Program-made: the position numbers and the translations under genes
The notes under the pieces: generated by a model
Told to the model about the DNA's origin: nothing
Database searches by the model: none
What the model saw: the letters and a program-made list of their open reading frames with translations, nothing else
Assembly (NCBI GenBank): GCA_011109175.1
Contig: RDEW01000007.1
Span: 1,498,236-1,562,235 of the forward strand
DNA: 64,000 bases
Source of the DNA: Dicyema japonicum
Lineage: Eukaryota; Dicyemida; Rhombozoa; Dicyemidae
Direction: 5' to 3'
In this document: positions 29,851 to 44,289 of the stretch, one piece after another
Layout: each line of letters opens with the position of its first letter
Position numbering within the stretch: the stretch's first letter is position 1

Positions 29851-31030
29851 TTCTCCTATTTTCTTGACTCTTTCGCCATTCTGTAGTCTTAATTATTGCC
29901 AAATTTTCATTATTTAAAAATAATTGTTTTCTTTCAAAAAAAGTAAAAATAATTTCGTAACAAATAACTATAATTTTGATAGAAATTGAATTTTAATATA
30001 AAGATGCATGGAAGTAATCTATAAAATGATATATGGAGCAATTCATCAGCTATATTATGTCAATATTGGTTTATAAATTGATAAATATGACAATAAAAAA
30101 TTACTTCACAGTAGTAGACGCAGCTAGCATATAAAAAATTGTATTTCAGTTACAAATTATGCAGGATTAAGAAGAATCTGGAAGCTAGATTTACTGTTGT
30201 TTTTTCTATTAAAAATGGAACAATATATTTCTCAATGCATAAGGCTATTCGAAAAATATCCTTCCACATCAGTATTAGTTCAGAAAATATTTTTATAATT
30301 GATAAATTTATTATCTGAAGACCGAAAATTTTAACCTGAAAAAGTTTTTAATTATATTATTTTATATTTTTATAAAGTTTAGATTAGTTTTTTTATATTA
30401 AAAAAAATTTTTTTCTAGATAAATTTTTCATAATGTCAGAAAACGTTAAAAATTTGAATTTATAAAGTCAATTAAGTCAATTTTAATATCAAATTTTCAT
30501 AATTATAAAGTCAAAATAAAAATCTCCCTAGTAATAAGAAAAACCAAAAAAAAGCTGAAGATCCATTCAGTACAATCTTTAGTCGCAATTGAATTTGAGT
30601 AGATTCGACGATCATTACGGATATAGGGTCAAATCTTAAATACAAACGATAGTGCTACGGAAGAATTTGGAAAAGACATTGAATGTCAAACTAGTGTAGT
30701 CTCTAAACGTGGATTGTGCAGCGACGTGAACATACCTATACAGGAAATAAGGGTTGGCCTCAAGAAAAAAAGATTTATCAGACTGGCGCTATAAAATAAT
30801 TAATTTTACTTAAAATTTAAATAAACAATCTTTGGTATTTGAGAGAACTGGTTATAGGGGAAGCTAAAAGAGGCTGCTAACGAAGTTAAGTGCGCTGTAA
30901 GTTTATAATAAAGAATTAAAAACATAAAGAATCGTCGAAATAAAAAATCTTTTTTAAAAATTGATTACTTTATTATTGGGTTTTAGTTTTCCATTAAATC
31001 AATAGAAAATCATAAAACGATTCAATTACG
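29851..31030. other. AT-rich spacer between the two large copies
   Basis: About 75-80% AT, no array, no gene recognised. A short open stretch near 30,650-30,770 (TEEFGKDIECQTSVVSKRGL) might be a gene scrap but has no recognisable family. Confidence 0.5.
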
Positions 31031-31115
31031 ACAAGAATATGATAAATATTGAATTATTTTACATTTAATAATAACTGCAGTTTCTGAATATGCCTTGGTA
31101 ATTGGAAGGGGCTAT
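31030..31115. repeat. ~85-bp direct repeat, left copy
   Basis: gacaagaatatgataaatat ... ggtaattggaaggggcta is repeated at 32,024-32,110 with about 5 differences. The two copies bracket about 0.9 kb that includes the LINE endonuclease scrap. Confidence 0.75.
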
Positions 31116-31560
31116 TTCTCGAGATGTTAGTTGGTCTGACTTACTGAAGGGGGTTCTCGTATGTTTTGACGGGTCGTTCATGAGCGTGAAAGCTCCTTGT
31201 CTGCAAAGTAGTACTTTTACTCTTAAGTGGGACGATTGACTTTCCAGCCATAGAGTGTTTTTGGCGTTAAAATTCACTACTAAAGTCATGTCCACTCATA
31301 TAAACTCTTTCCGATATAAATCGAGTAGGCCACCCCCCACCCGCTTCTTCTTCCGTTCAGTCCGCATTGACTTGTATCCAGGGAACATCATTGTAGGACT
31401 ATTTGTAGGCAGTTTCGTCTCTTGTATCAAAGCCACGTCGATATTCAGCTACGCCAAAAGAGAGCGCAGTTCTAATAATTTGCTTTTTACTCCATTGACA
31501 TTTAGTTGAAGAACTGTGGTCAGTTTTTTGAGGTGGGCTAAGGGTTCATTTTAGATGGAT
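31066..31560 (-). mobile_element. LINE endonuclease N-terminal fragment
   Basis: Minus strand: LNVNGVKSKLLELRSLL (frame break), IDVALIQETKLPTNSPTMMF, PGYKSMRTERKKRVGGGLL, then VVNFNAKNTLWLESQ. This is the start of an AP-endonuclease (ALIQET, GGG, D/NFNAKN). The catalytic GDFN reads VNFN, so it is inactive. 5' sequence is missing. Confidence 0.65.
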
Positions 31561-32023
31561 GAGAATATTGTGCGTACCTCCGGGAGACAGTTTTTTTCGA
31601 AAGTAAATGTTTACTTCTTTGGAGGAACATTAGGTGCCTTCTGGGCGTTAACAACACTTCAGAATCGGTGAACCACATAACGCCACTCTAAAATTATTGT
31701 TCACATTTGGTTAACAGAAATAAGTAGACTTTTGATTAGTTCTTTTCTCCAGCCTCTTTATAAAATTTTTTTAGTTAAACTTTTATTTCGTTCAAAACAT
31801 AAGTTAGTTGTCGCTTTCATCGCCTGGCTTTTCCCTTGAGAATTGCGACGGAAATTCGCTCAAATAACAAACGGCGTTCACGGACATTTCCAGTGCATGA
31901 GATGATCCGGTTTACACGACGTTAGAAAAACTCGAGTGTATAGGAGGAGTATGATCTGGAAGTCTCCATAGCAAGGGGAACAATTTTGACATCATCGGGA
32001 AGGTCGACGTACTTTTCTTGTTT
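31561..32023. other. Unassigned segment, possibly LINE 5' region
   Basis: Minus-strand frames contain DDVKIVPLAMETSRSYSSYT, which may be an ORF1 remnant of the same LINE, but I cannot confirm the family. Confidence 0.3.
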
Positions 32024-32110
32024 GACAAGAATATGATAAATATTGAATTATTTTATTTCTAATAATAACTGCATTTTCTGAATATGCCTTGGTAATTGGA
32101 AGGGGCTAGT
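32024..32110. repeat. ~85-bp direct repeat, right copy
   Basis: Partner of 31,030-31,115. Confidence 0.75.
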
Positions 32111-32290
32111 TTACAAAACATGCACTTTCTCTGACAAAATGAAAATTGCTGACTCTTCTAAAACTTTCAGCATCCATGAAGCCTCCAACAATTAATATCA
32201 TTCAAATTGATAAAAACCAACTCTAAGAAGAGATAAGACAAAGCTTCAAATTGATAAAAACCAAGCCCATTTTTTTATTTTAAAAAGATA

Positions 32291-32638
32291 TCATTGCTTT
32301 GCTAAAAAATAAAAGTTAATATTAAAAATCGAATTTTTGATCTCTTCTAATTTAGAAAGTTTACTTATACCAGCTAAACTCAATTGTAGAATAATATAAA
32401 AATACATATTTTGACACCTTCTAGATTGAGTACCAACCTCGTGGTATCTAATTTCGAATTGATCTTCGAATTTGATTCTCACTTGAAAATAACCCATTTT
32501 TAAAGGGACCCCGATTTCTCCCTCTGCAAGAAAAGTCATCGGTTTGGCAAATAAAATCTGTAGCTGGGGAAAATAAAAGTGGTTTTTATTCAATGAAACA
32601 TATCTGAGATGGTTCACAAATACTTTCAACAACAACAA
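32291..32638 (-). other. Unrecognised ORF, copy B
   Basis: 115 codons. Positions from 32,452 rightward match the window's first bases, so copy A continues left of the window. Includes FQVRIKFEDQFEIRYHEVG. A GT-AG intron of about 60 nt after HEVG is conceivable but unproven. No family recognised. Confidence 0.3.
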
Positions 32639-33540
32639 AAAATCATTAACTTTTTGTGCTTAAACGTATTTCTATGTTTATTAATAAAATACTTCCATTC
32701 AATTTTTTGACAAATCCTTGAAGATCGAAGCTATCCAAAAAGGGCTTCTAAAATTACAGAACAATGGACTTCTGGTAAATTCCAGTCTCCAATGCTTTGG
32801 AATCGATAAAACGTAGAACCGAGAAACGTGCCTTTGCGACTTCGAAAATTTAGTTAAACACACGATACGTGATTGAGTAGGCTCGAGGGATAAGCATCGG
32901 GCCGAGTTGAGGTCTCTATTAGAGCATGATAGGATCAATTGTTTAATTAGTTTTGTTTTATTGTGATCTTTAGAATTTTTTTAATTTTTATTTCACTGAA
33001 ATATTATCATCCAAAAATATTATTCAACTTAACATTTAGCATTTCGAAAACAGTGTTGTTGTACTATTTAGCTTTTTCCATTCTTGATATGTTATAGCAT
33101 CCTTAAGGCTTATTTCTTTACATGTCTCGGTTGATGATTTTCCGAGTTCAATTTTTTTCAGTTTTTGAATTAAAAAAATAAAAATAATAAGAAATAAAAA
33201 AATTTTTGAAAATGAGGCGGATTTGAGAATTTCTCATATGGAATTTTGTATTTTTAAAAAAATGCTGCGGATTCGAGAGGTTTTACTGTATTTTGCTAAA
33301 TCAGGGAATTATAAGGAAATTACAGAATTTGAGTTTTCATTATCTTCTGAGTCCGTCACCACGTCCATATAATGCAGAAAAGATAAAGTGTAGTATTTCA
33401 GAAAATTTAGACAAGATTTTTAATAAAATTCAATTGATTCTAATAATTTCCAACTTAGTATTAAATGACTCCTTTTTTGCATTTTATTTGATTTTAGACT
33501 TTTATTTCTAACTAGCTCGGCTGCTCGCTTCGCTCACTGC
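32639..33540. other. AT-rich region and ORF remnant, copy B
   Basis: Colinear with 188-1,040. Holds the 79-codon ORF 32,699-32,938 (minus) matching 210-488, shortened by a one-base loss. Otherwise nothing recognisable. Confidence 0.4.
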
Positions 33541-33547
33541 GATCTAG

Positions 33548-33566
33548 GTTCTGCGGAACGCAGAAC
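33548..33566. repeat. Perfect short hairpin, copy B
   Basis: Same 7-bp stem and 5-nt loop as 1,047-1,065. Confidence 0.45.
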
Positions 33567-33575
33567 GGGGAACTA

Positions 33576-33764
33576 ATGCTGTTACTTAATACATCGCTGG
33601 ACGAGGACGGTCAAAGGATGATACGGGTCATTATTGCGTACACAGAAATACAAGTCTGGGTGGGTTCAGAGCAATTCCCGGCACTCCTCAAAAAGTTTCT
33701 TTATCGCATACTATTTGTTACCTACAGGTTGATATTTTCTGAAACAACTGTGCTGGCAAGTTAA
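33576..33764 (+). mobile_element. Non-LTR RT fragment, copy B
   Basis: Counterpart of 1,075-1,281 with a roughly 20-bp loss that removes the segment leading to the GTPQ-like motif. Confidence 0.45.
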
Positions 33765-33799
33765 ACTTCATAGAATGGATGGTCATCGATTCCTTGGGT

Positions 33800-34740
33800 C
33801 CTGGTATATAAGACTAATGTTTTGAAGGGTAACTTACAGAAGAGGATCATTAATCAGTGTGATGCAAAACTCAACCACGTTCTAGCTATTAGACTGATCA
33901 ATAGTATTATGAAGATGTTAACAATTATTTAATCTAAGGAAGCAATCATTCCTGTTCAGTTTCCAGAATAATATCACTCCTTGTTGGTTACTGCAGGGGA
34001 ACATAGTGTTGAAACACCATCGCGAGCACTTTCTATAAACAATCAAATACATCCATATGAGATAATCCTACAAAAACAATGAGAGCGTGAGTACAGCAAG
34101 GGTCGGTCCCTGTGGATAACTTGATATCATCTATATTATGACAACCGTATAGGTTCTGGTTTCTGATCATCTTCGGATAGTGTATGTCCAATAGGGATTT
34201 CAGTTGTTTTCTGTGTTAAGCTTTCAAGCTTTCAGTACAAGTTTGATTCAAATCCCAGTTGTACAGCAAAATGGTTAGAATAAATGCATTGTATAAACGC
34301 ACCAGACGTGTGAATATTTTAGCCACGTGGACATTAGTCGTTTAAGTGCTAGAGTAGATAACATTTTCCCAATCATCGAGTAGTGAGCCGACTTTGTTCT
34401 CCATTTCTCATCTGTCAATTGAGTTTTTCTTTTACAGTTGTGACCTCCGTCTTTTGTTTTGTCATTTTCAGAAACCATCCAGCGAATGCTCCCGGAGCTG
34501 ATTTATAACAGTTTTGATCTCTTATGTGTTCTCCGAAATAAGTCTACGTCTACGTCATCCGCGTAAATTTGTTCTGTGAACAAAGTCGGCCCATTATGAG
34601 AGTTTATCCACAATTGGCATTGCTAAGTTTTCAGCTCTTTCCACCGGAGTAGATTCTGACGCACGTGGAAATACTCTTCAACAACAACTGATAGGTTGTC
34701 CACAAAATAATTGTTTCAGAATCGTAGAAGACTGTCTCCA
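33800..34740 (-). mobile_element. Decayed LINE RT/thumb, copy B
   Basis: Counterpart of 1,300-2,260, including the duplicated VD after YADD, here followed by a one-base loss (aaataagtc versus aaataaagtc in A). Confidence 0.55.
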
Positions 34741-35228
34741 ACCTTTAAACGCAAATTAGACAGACTGAACTATCGTATTGGTCATTTTAAACCAAAGGTC
34801 GACACACACAGAATAAACGTTGAATAAACGAAGGAAAGAGCTGAAAATTACAGAAGACGATGGCTCATCCATTTTAGAAGAGATAGAACGCAAAAATGAG
34901 CGACTGGAGACGATGAAGGGGGAATTGTGTGAAATATTTGAGAAGTATCGTCAAAACGAGCAAAATGAGGCAAATCTCTAAAAGGAACGGTTAATCACTG
35001 AGATTGCCAAGACATCACACAATGTTGCAAACATTCTGTCTCTTTAATAATTATCGCAGAAGTCGAAGCTTTGTCTTTAATTACAATAAGCCCTTTAAGG
35101 GTTTTGACTCAAAATATAAGGTCTATGGAATCGTGGCTAACCTGATAAAACCTAAGAACACAGAGATGATCACTGTTATCGAAGTGGCGGCTAAAACGAA
35201 AATAATCCCAAATTGCATTGGCGGCTAA
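34700..35228 (+). pseudogene. SMC2: SMC2 fragment, copy B
   Basis: Almost identical to copy A, sharing the premature stop in the arm, the 22-nt intron and the same end point in the hinge. Shared lesions place the break before the large duplication. Confidence 0.6.
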
Positions 35229-35232
35229 AACG

Positions 35233-36906
35233 TCACCAAAATTGTCTACAAGCTCCAATGTTATCCCAGTGAGGACGATGCAAGGAAAAAGATCCTCTTT
35301 TGATAATTTCAAAGAGATGGGTTTGTCGACAATCTGGAAATCGGAAGGGGGGAAATCCGACCATGAAAATATATGTAATGATTCCCAAAGCCCACAACTC
35401 GACCTCCATGCCATACCCGATTTTTTTAAGTATTTCAGTAGCCACACTAGTCGCGGTACCGCACACAATAAAGGCCAAACAATTCGCTTCTATTGCAAGT
35501 CCAAAATCTCCCAATTTAAGACACTTTGTCCATTCGTTCTTCGATTAATCTAAAAGTAATCCAAATGAACTACACAAGAATATTCTCAGGTTTGACGTCT
35601 CTGTGCATAATTAGCCTTGAATGAAGATAAAACAAATCATTATCGATGTCCCTCACCATTTCTGAGGAGTCCTTTTTCTGAGAATTTGGAGGTCGCCTTA
35701 ATGTGATCAAACAAGCCCCCAACTTTGAAAAATCCAAATCCAAAAAAACCTCCACCAATTCCATCACCATGAAGACTTCCTTGACTGTATAAAATTTTTC
35801 GTAAAGCGTTATAATGTTTTCATCATTGCATCGACTTAAAATGTTGACCTCCTGTCGAAGGAGTGATTCCTTTCCCACATACTTGATTTGTCCACAATTT
35901 CACCGCGAAAATACCACCTGTATATGTTCAATAGAAAACACCTGTCGTTATCTTCTTAGTTTTGTGCACCAAGGCGAAGTCATCACCCCTATTTTTCCAG
36001 ATAAAATGTAGTCATCGTAGAAATTTGATCTCGTCTTTACGATCGTAGGTAGCTTGGGTTGGTCTATTCTAAACTATTCATGTAATATATTACGATTTTC
36101 AAATTCTGTTAGATAAATTTAGACAGCTCATTATTAGAATGTTCAGCATGTTTTGACTGTAAAGTTGAATTGGGGGTCTTTACTAATATTTGTTGACGGA
36201 AGAACTGCTTGACTAATTTTGGGAAGTTTCCTTGGTCATTTTGCAGCCTTGAAATGTATTTTCTCTTATTTTTACTACAAATTAGCGGGGTATTTACTTT
36301 ATTTCTGTGATATGGTCAATATGTGGGGACCTTTTTCGAAATTTCTGGAAAAATGTTAAGTTTTGGGGATTTATTCCTTTTAAGGCGAGGTTTTTCTAAT
36401 TTTGAGGAAATTTTTTTCGTGTTCCGGTTTCTTGGGAATTTTTGATTTGTGAGATTTTCAGAAGCTTTCAAAGCCTGACTCCAACTACTAAGATGTGATT
36501 TGTGTGAGGTCCATCGTGGAAAATATTAATCAACATGGTGTGGACTACTCTAATTTTGGTGAAGTGATTAGGAGGGACGAATATGAACACATTTCTCCGG
36601 AAAATAAGCTTTTCTGGCTTATTGAATATCCTTCCCCTGATTGAATATTACGTTCCAACCATTTTCCCCCTTCTGTTAACCCGCGTGAAATAATCGGTAA
36701 TATCTTTGTATAGAATAGTGAATTGGTCGGGCTTTAAATATTGCTGTTTTAAAAGCAATGACATTTTATGTTGGGAAAAAAGCCATACTGACATATTATG
36801 ATCACTTTGGAGGAGACGGAGGGTTCTTGTCCTAGTTTCATTTCCCTTGTTTTTATTGTTTTTCTTTCAGCTGTAGAAAATTTTTTGTTTTTGTCGTGAA
36901 TTCCAT
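35233..36906 (-). pseudogene. DCLK: Doublecortin-like kinase, copy B (altered motifs)
   Basis: Same layout as copy A: DCX domain from 36,906, kinase from about 36,000, truncated after HWDNIG. The DFG motif is canonical here (LGDFGLA), but the activation-loop end reads TATSVATE instead of TPTYVAPE, and the conserved Asp of the DLWALG segment is Glu. A one-base loss after the 27-nt intron breaks LGDLFDH, and an extra A about 40 nt later restores the frame. Loss of the APE motif and of that Asp would be expected to destroy fold and activity, so I call this a pseudogene unless the sequence is in error. Confidence 0.65.
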
Positions 36907-36919
36907 TCAATAACGTGGT

Positions 36920-38065
36920 TCAAATCGAAAAGAGCTTAGCAAACCCGACGAAGGTTAAATCAATTGGATCAAAGTCATCAATTTCATCAAAGTTTATAGG
37001 TACACATATCGACCAGTCTTCGGGTGTACAGAAAATTGACTTTTCAGAAGATGGTTGAGTTTTCGACTGACTTCCACGTAAGGCGATAACAGAGTAATAG
37101 TTTGGCTTCAATGGGCCCCTCTTCCATTTCCAGGAATCAACCTTGATATTGTTCACCGACCATTCTATGTGACTCCATCTGCGAGCGCTTGTTTCGAAAC
37201 ATAAAAGTTCTTCCATCATCTTTTCAGTGAATTCATCATTGTCAAACAAATCCAGGATTTTCATGCAATCTTCTTCAGTTTTCAGACTATCCTGCCCAAT
37301 CAGGGCATAGTCAATAAAATAAGAGTCGATCACTTCCAAGGCTCTGGTCAGAGTAGGATGTAGAATATTCTCCTGTCACAAATTTCCCCAAACTGAACTT
37401 TGTGATTTTTCTTTTCATTTCCTTCAATCAGTTTATTTTAAACCCCAATGAGAGACAAGTACTCTGCTATAGACCCTCGTGCTCTCTGGGACAAATACCG
37501 AGCTTTTTTATCGCAAACCCAGCAATGGAGTCCACGTCTACCTGAATAAACCAAAGGAAATGGGAAAACCCGAAATCCTCTGAAAATAAAGCAGTAAATC
37601 ACCTTTCAAGGAAGAATTTAATATTTTGGCGGCAATCACCAGCAGTTTCCAACAGAGGGAACACATGTCGTCCCTTTGCAGCATTTTCTGACATCATCAA
37701 AGTCAGTCAGGTCGATATCGAAAACTAATTCCTTCTCCACAACTTCCATGACTCCGGATCTGACTGTTTTGTGATCCTTTGGTCTGAAATTGTAAACAGG
37801 ACCGATATTAATCTTCCAAGGACATCTCTGCTGCACCGCCGACTGCATTTCCGGATGATTGCTAAAAGACAAATGTCGACAGTAGATATCATCTTTCAAT
37901 ATAAAAGAGAACTCTCTATTCGAGAAAATTGAAGACACTTCAAGATCACAAATATGTTCTACCTTGGCCATATGAGAGCCATCGATAAATGTCAGAGTAT
38001 GGATATAGCTTTTTGTTGTAAATTGACAAATATTCCCCAATGAACGTCGGGTCGAACTTATTCAT
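36920..38065 (-). pseudogene. PRIM1: DNA primase small subunit, copy B (damaged)
   Basis: Start at 38,065. The first exon and NREFSFILKDDIY region are intact, unlike copy A. Introns at 37,938-37,962 (25 nt), 37,580-37,602 (23 nt) and 37,422-37,443 (22 nt). The zinc-ligand pair is intact (KCCKG), but one base is lost immediately after it, shifting the frame before MCSLCWKLL. A second single-base loss sits near 37,080 (cttacgtgg). Taking the undamaged allele at each lesion would give a full primase fold, so the parent gene was functional recently. No poly-A tail, and introns are retained, so it is not a processed copy. Confidence 0.7.
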
Positions 38066-38069
38066 ACCG

Positions 38070-39775
<1,706 letters not shown>

Positions 39776-39778
39776 TAA

Positions 39779-42500
39779 ATAATACTTGTATCAATCGACG
39801 AATACATAAATCTATGAGTGTTGCTTCTGATAATAGCTTAAAATGACAATTATGAAAATACAAAAAAATAAGATCATTTAATAATTTTTACTGCAAATGC
39901 GTTAATATAAAAAACAGGAACATTATACAATAGAGGGATTTGATGGAACAGGAAATCATTAATTTTTAGATGGACAATAACATAGACTTTTTTTAAATAA
40001 AAATAGGTTAAATATTTATATTTCGTTTACAATGAATGGAAAATGAAAATAAAAAATATTAATTATTTAATCTTAAATAAAATTTTGGTGTTATTTTCAT
40101 CAATAATGGAAGATTGTTTGTATCAATCGACGAATACATAAATCTATGAGTGTTGCTTCTGATAATAGCTCAAAATGACAATTATGAAAATACAAAAAAA
40201 TAAGATCATTCAATATTTTTAATTCAAATTCGTTAATATAAAAAACTGGAACATCACACAATAGGGATTTGATGGAACAGGAAATCATTAATTTTTAGAT
40301 GGGCAATAACATAGACTTTTTTTTTTAATAAAAATAGGTTAAATATTTATATTTTGTTCACAATGAATGGAAAATGAAAATAAAAAATATTATTATTTAA
40401 TCTTAAATAAAATCTTGGTATTATTTTCATCAATAATGGAAGATTGCTTGTATCAATCGACGACTACATAAATCTATGACTGTTGCTTCTGATAATAGCT
40501 TAAAATGACAATTATGAAATACAAAAAAAGACATTTAATAATTTTTAATGCAAATTCGTTAATATGAAAAACATGAACACCATCAATTGAGGGATTTGAT
40601 GGAACAGGAAATCATTATTATTTTTAGAAGATAATAACATAGACTTTTTTTAGAAAAATAGGTTAAATATTTATATTTCGTTGACAATGAATGAAGAATG
40701 AAAATAAAAAATATTAATTATTTAATCTTAAATAAAATCTGGTGTTATTTTCATCAATAATGGAAGATTGCTTGTATCAATCGACGAATACATAAATCTA
40801 TGAGTGTAGCTTCTGATAATAGCTTAAAATGACAATTATGAAAATACAAAAAAATAAGATAATTTAATTATTTTTAATGCAAATTCGTTAATATAAAAAA
40901 CAGGAACATTATACAATTGAGGGATTTGATGGAACAGGAAATCATTAATTTTTAGATAGACAATAACATAGACTTTTTTCAATAAAAATAGGTTAAATAT
41001 TTATATTTTGTTCACAATGAATGGAAAATGAAAATAAAAAATATTAATTATTTAATCTAAAATAAAATCTTGGTGTTATTTTCATCAATAATGGAAGATT
41101 GCTTGTATCAATCGACGAATACATAAATATATGACTGTTGCTTCTGATAATAGCTTAAAATGACAATTATGAAATACAAAAAAATAAGATAATTTAATAA
41201 TTTTTAATGCAAATACGTTAATATGAAAAACAGGAACACCATACAATTGAGGGATTTGATGGAACAGGAAATCATTAATATTTAGAAGAGATAATAACAT
41301 AGACTTTTTTTTAAAAAATAGGTTAAATATTTATATTTCCTTACAATGAATGGAAAATGAAAATAAAAATATTAATTATTTAATCTTAAATAAAATCTTG
41401 GTGTTATTTTCATCAATAATGGAAGATTGCTTGTATCAATCGACGAATACATAAATCTATGAGTGTAGCTTCTGATAATAGCTCAAAATGACAATTATGA
41501 AATACAAAAAAAGATAATTTAATAATTTTTTACTGCAAATGCGTTAATATGAAGAACAGGAACACCATCAATTGAGATTTGATGGAACAGGAAATCATTA
41601 ATATTTAGATGGACAATAACATAGACTTTTTTTAATAAAAATAGGTTAAATAATTATATTTTGTTTACAATGAATGGAAAATGAAAATAAAAAATATTAA
41701 TTATTTAATCTTAAATAAAATCTTGGTGTTATTTTCTTCAATAATGGAAGATTGCTTGTATCAATCGACGAATATATAAATCTATGAGTGTTGCTTCTGA
41801 TAATAGATCAAAATGACAATTATGAAAATACAAAAAAATAAGATCATTTAATAATTTTTACTGCAAATTCGTTAATATGAAAAACAGGAACACCATCAAT
41901 AGAGGGATTTGATGGAACAGGAAATCATTAATTTTTAGATAGACAATAACATAGACTTTTTTTTTTTAATAAAATAGGTTAAAATATTTATATTTGTTAA
42001 CAATGAATGGAAAATGAAAATAAAATTAATTATTAATTAATGAAAAAAAATTATAATAAAATCTTGGTGATTTTCATCCATGGAAGATTGCTTGTATCAA
42101 TCGACGAATGCATAAATCTATGAGTGTTGCTTCTGATAATAGCTTAAAATGACAATTATGGAAATACAAAAAAAGATAAATTTTAATTTTTTACTGCAAA
42201 TGCGTTAATATGAAGAACAGGAACACCATCAATTGAGGGATTTGATGGAACAGGAATCATTAATTTTTAGATAGACAATAACATAGACTTTTTTTAAATA
42301 AAAATAGGTTAAATATTTATATTTCGTTCACAATGAATGGAAATGAAAATAAAAATATTAATTATTTAATCTTTAATAAAATCTTGGTGTTATTTTCATC
42401 AATAATGGAAGATTGCTTGTATCAATCGACGAATACATAATTCTATGAGTGTTGCTTCTGATAATAGCTTAATATAACAATTATGAAATAACAAATATTT
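39779..42500. repeat. ~328-bp tandem array, copy B (8-9 units)
   Basis: Unit marker at about 39,785, 40,115, 40,445, 40,769, 41,100, 41,428, 41,753, 42,089 and 42,414. Same consensus as copy A but about four more units. One unit (about 42,020-42,090) has a scrambled AT tract. The array starts mid-unit directly after the RT scrap. Confidence 0.9.
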
Positions 42501-42665
42501 AGGATTCTTCGATATATTAAATTAATATATATATATATATTCAAGTGATTTGATTCATTCAAATGATAATTGACTGGTGTATTATATTTTTAACTGGATA
42601 CGCAAGTAAATCTTTATATGTAAACTTTAGGTTTCATACATATAGAGAATTTCGTTAATTCAAGT
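42501..42665. other. Linker between arrays, copy B
   Basis: Same as 10,591-10,755 with a longer (TA)n run. Confidence 0.6.
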
Positions 42666-43295
42666 AGTGAGATTATATCAAATGGTTCATTATTAATTAT
42701 TTTAAGAAACGATAATGCCAGCATATTCAAATGGTTCATTAATGGTTATTTTAAGAAACGACAATGCCAGTAAATTCAAATGGTTCATTAATGGTTATTT
42801 TAAGAAAAAATGCCAGCAAATTCAAATGGTTCATTAATGGTTATTTTAAGAAACGACAATGCCAGTAAATTCAAATGGTTTATTAATGGTTATTTTAAGA
42901 AAAAACAATGCCATCAAATTCAAATGGTTCATTAATGATTATTTTAAGAAATGACGATGCCAGCATCTTCAAATGGTTCATTAATGGTTATTTTAAGAGA
43001 CGATAATGCCAGCATCTTCAAATGGTTTATTAATGGTTATTTTAAGAAAAACAATGCCACCAAATTCAATTGGTTCATTAATGGTTACTTTAAGAAACGA
43101 TAATGACAGCATATTCAAATAGTTCATTATTAATTATTTAAGAAACGATAATGCCAGCATCTTCAAATGGTTCATTAATGGTTATTTTAAGAAATCGATA
43201 ATTCGATCATTTAGAATTTGTTCATTAATGGTTATTTTAAGATACGATGATGCCAGCATCTTCAATTGGTTCATTAATGGTTATTTTAAGATTCG
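42666..43295. repeat. 49-bp tandem array, copy B (about 12 units)
   Basis: Same unit as copy A, about three fewer units. Several units have lost cgac, giving aagaaaaaatgcc or similar. Confidence 0.9.
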
Positions 43296-43439
43296 ACAAC
43301 TGAATCAGACAGTATTTCTTGACTGTCCAAGATATTAATTAGTTTAATTCTGAGGTTTTGTTAAAAGGGAAAAATTTGGTTTCTTTATAGCAAAATAAAT
43401 TTAATATTTGATTATTTAGATATGTTAGCCTTTTTGTAT

Positions 43440-44280
43440 TAATTTCCAATCATGTTGTTAAACACATTAAGCAAGTTTCTTGCATCTGTTGCTTTGGACC
43501 GCTTAGAGCATCCTGCAGGAAAATACCTGTGAACAAGCCATGCTGGCTACCTTGAACGAAGGACGACAACGGATATTGTGTAGAGCCATAGATGGCAGTC
43601 TGCAACAGCTCAAAGATATGAAAATGACACGACAATCCTTAGGATCGATATGTCAACCGTAATAACCGAAATTAAAAAAATGGATAACATCCTTTATGAA
43701 CTTTGCCCACATGCTAATAAGCTTAGATCCCTTATGGGAGACACAGAAGAAATAAATAAAAACACTTTCAGGAAGAGCAATGCAAAAAACACAAAATGGA
43801 ATGGCTGAAAGGACTTATTATTAATATACTGATGCGCATGTTTAATGCATTTGTGAAACCAATACTATCATATTATGCTGGTACTGTTCATTTGCGGAAT
43901 CGATGGGTCTCGATACGTGGACCTGTTCAATTGCGGAATCGATGGCTCTCTATATGTTTTACACAAGACAGCTTAGAGTGTTATTTGGCATGCAGTGGCC
44001 CGCCAGGATCTCATATGCTGGAATTTATAAAAAATGCAAGAGCAGGTCTCTAAGCTCGGAAATCACTGACCTTCGGTGGAGATTGTTTGGACACATTCTG
44101 CGTATGGATCTCGCTGCCCCATCGATTGCGGCGATGGAAGACCACTTCAACTTGGCGGTTAACTATTTCCTTGACCGACCAAGGAAACCACACTCTATCA
44201 TACTGCACATAGACTTCCAATGGGTGAGGAAATGCCTCAAGACGGAGACGGTCTGGAAGAGCTGAGGTCGATTGCTTGTA
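43440..44280 (+). mobile_element. LINE with internal deletion, copy B
   Basis: Starts as in copy A (LCRAIDGSLQLLKDMKM, IDMS), but at 43,657 jumps to a downstream part: VITEIKKMDNILYELCPHAN, FNAFVKPILSYYAG, ITDLRWRLFGHILRMD, ending LEELRSIACNSGR near 44,290. A phrase gtggacctgttcaattgcgg is a diverged direct repeat of the preceding ggtactgttcatttgcgg. The jump removes most of the RT core. Confidence 0.6.
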
Positions 44281-44289
44281 ACAGTGGAA

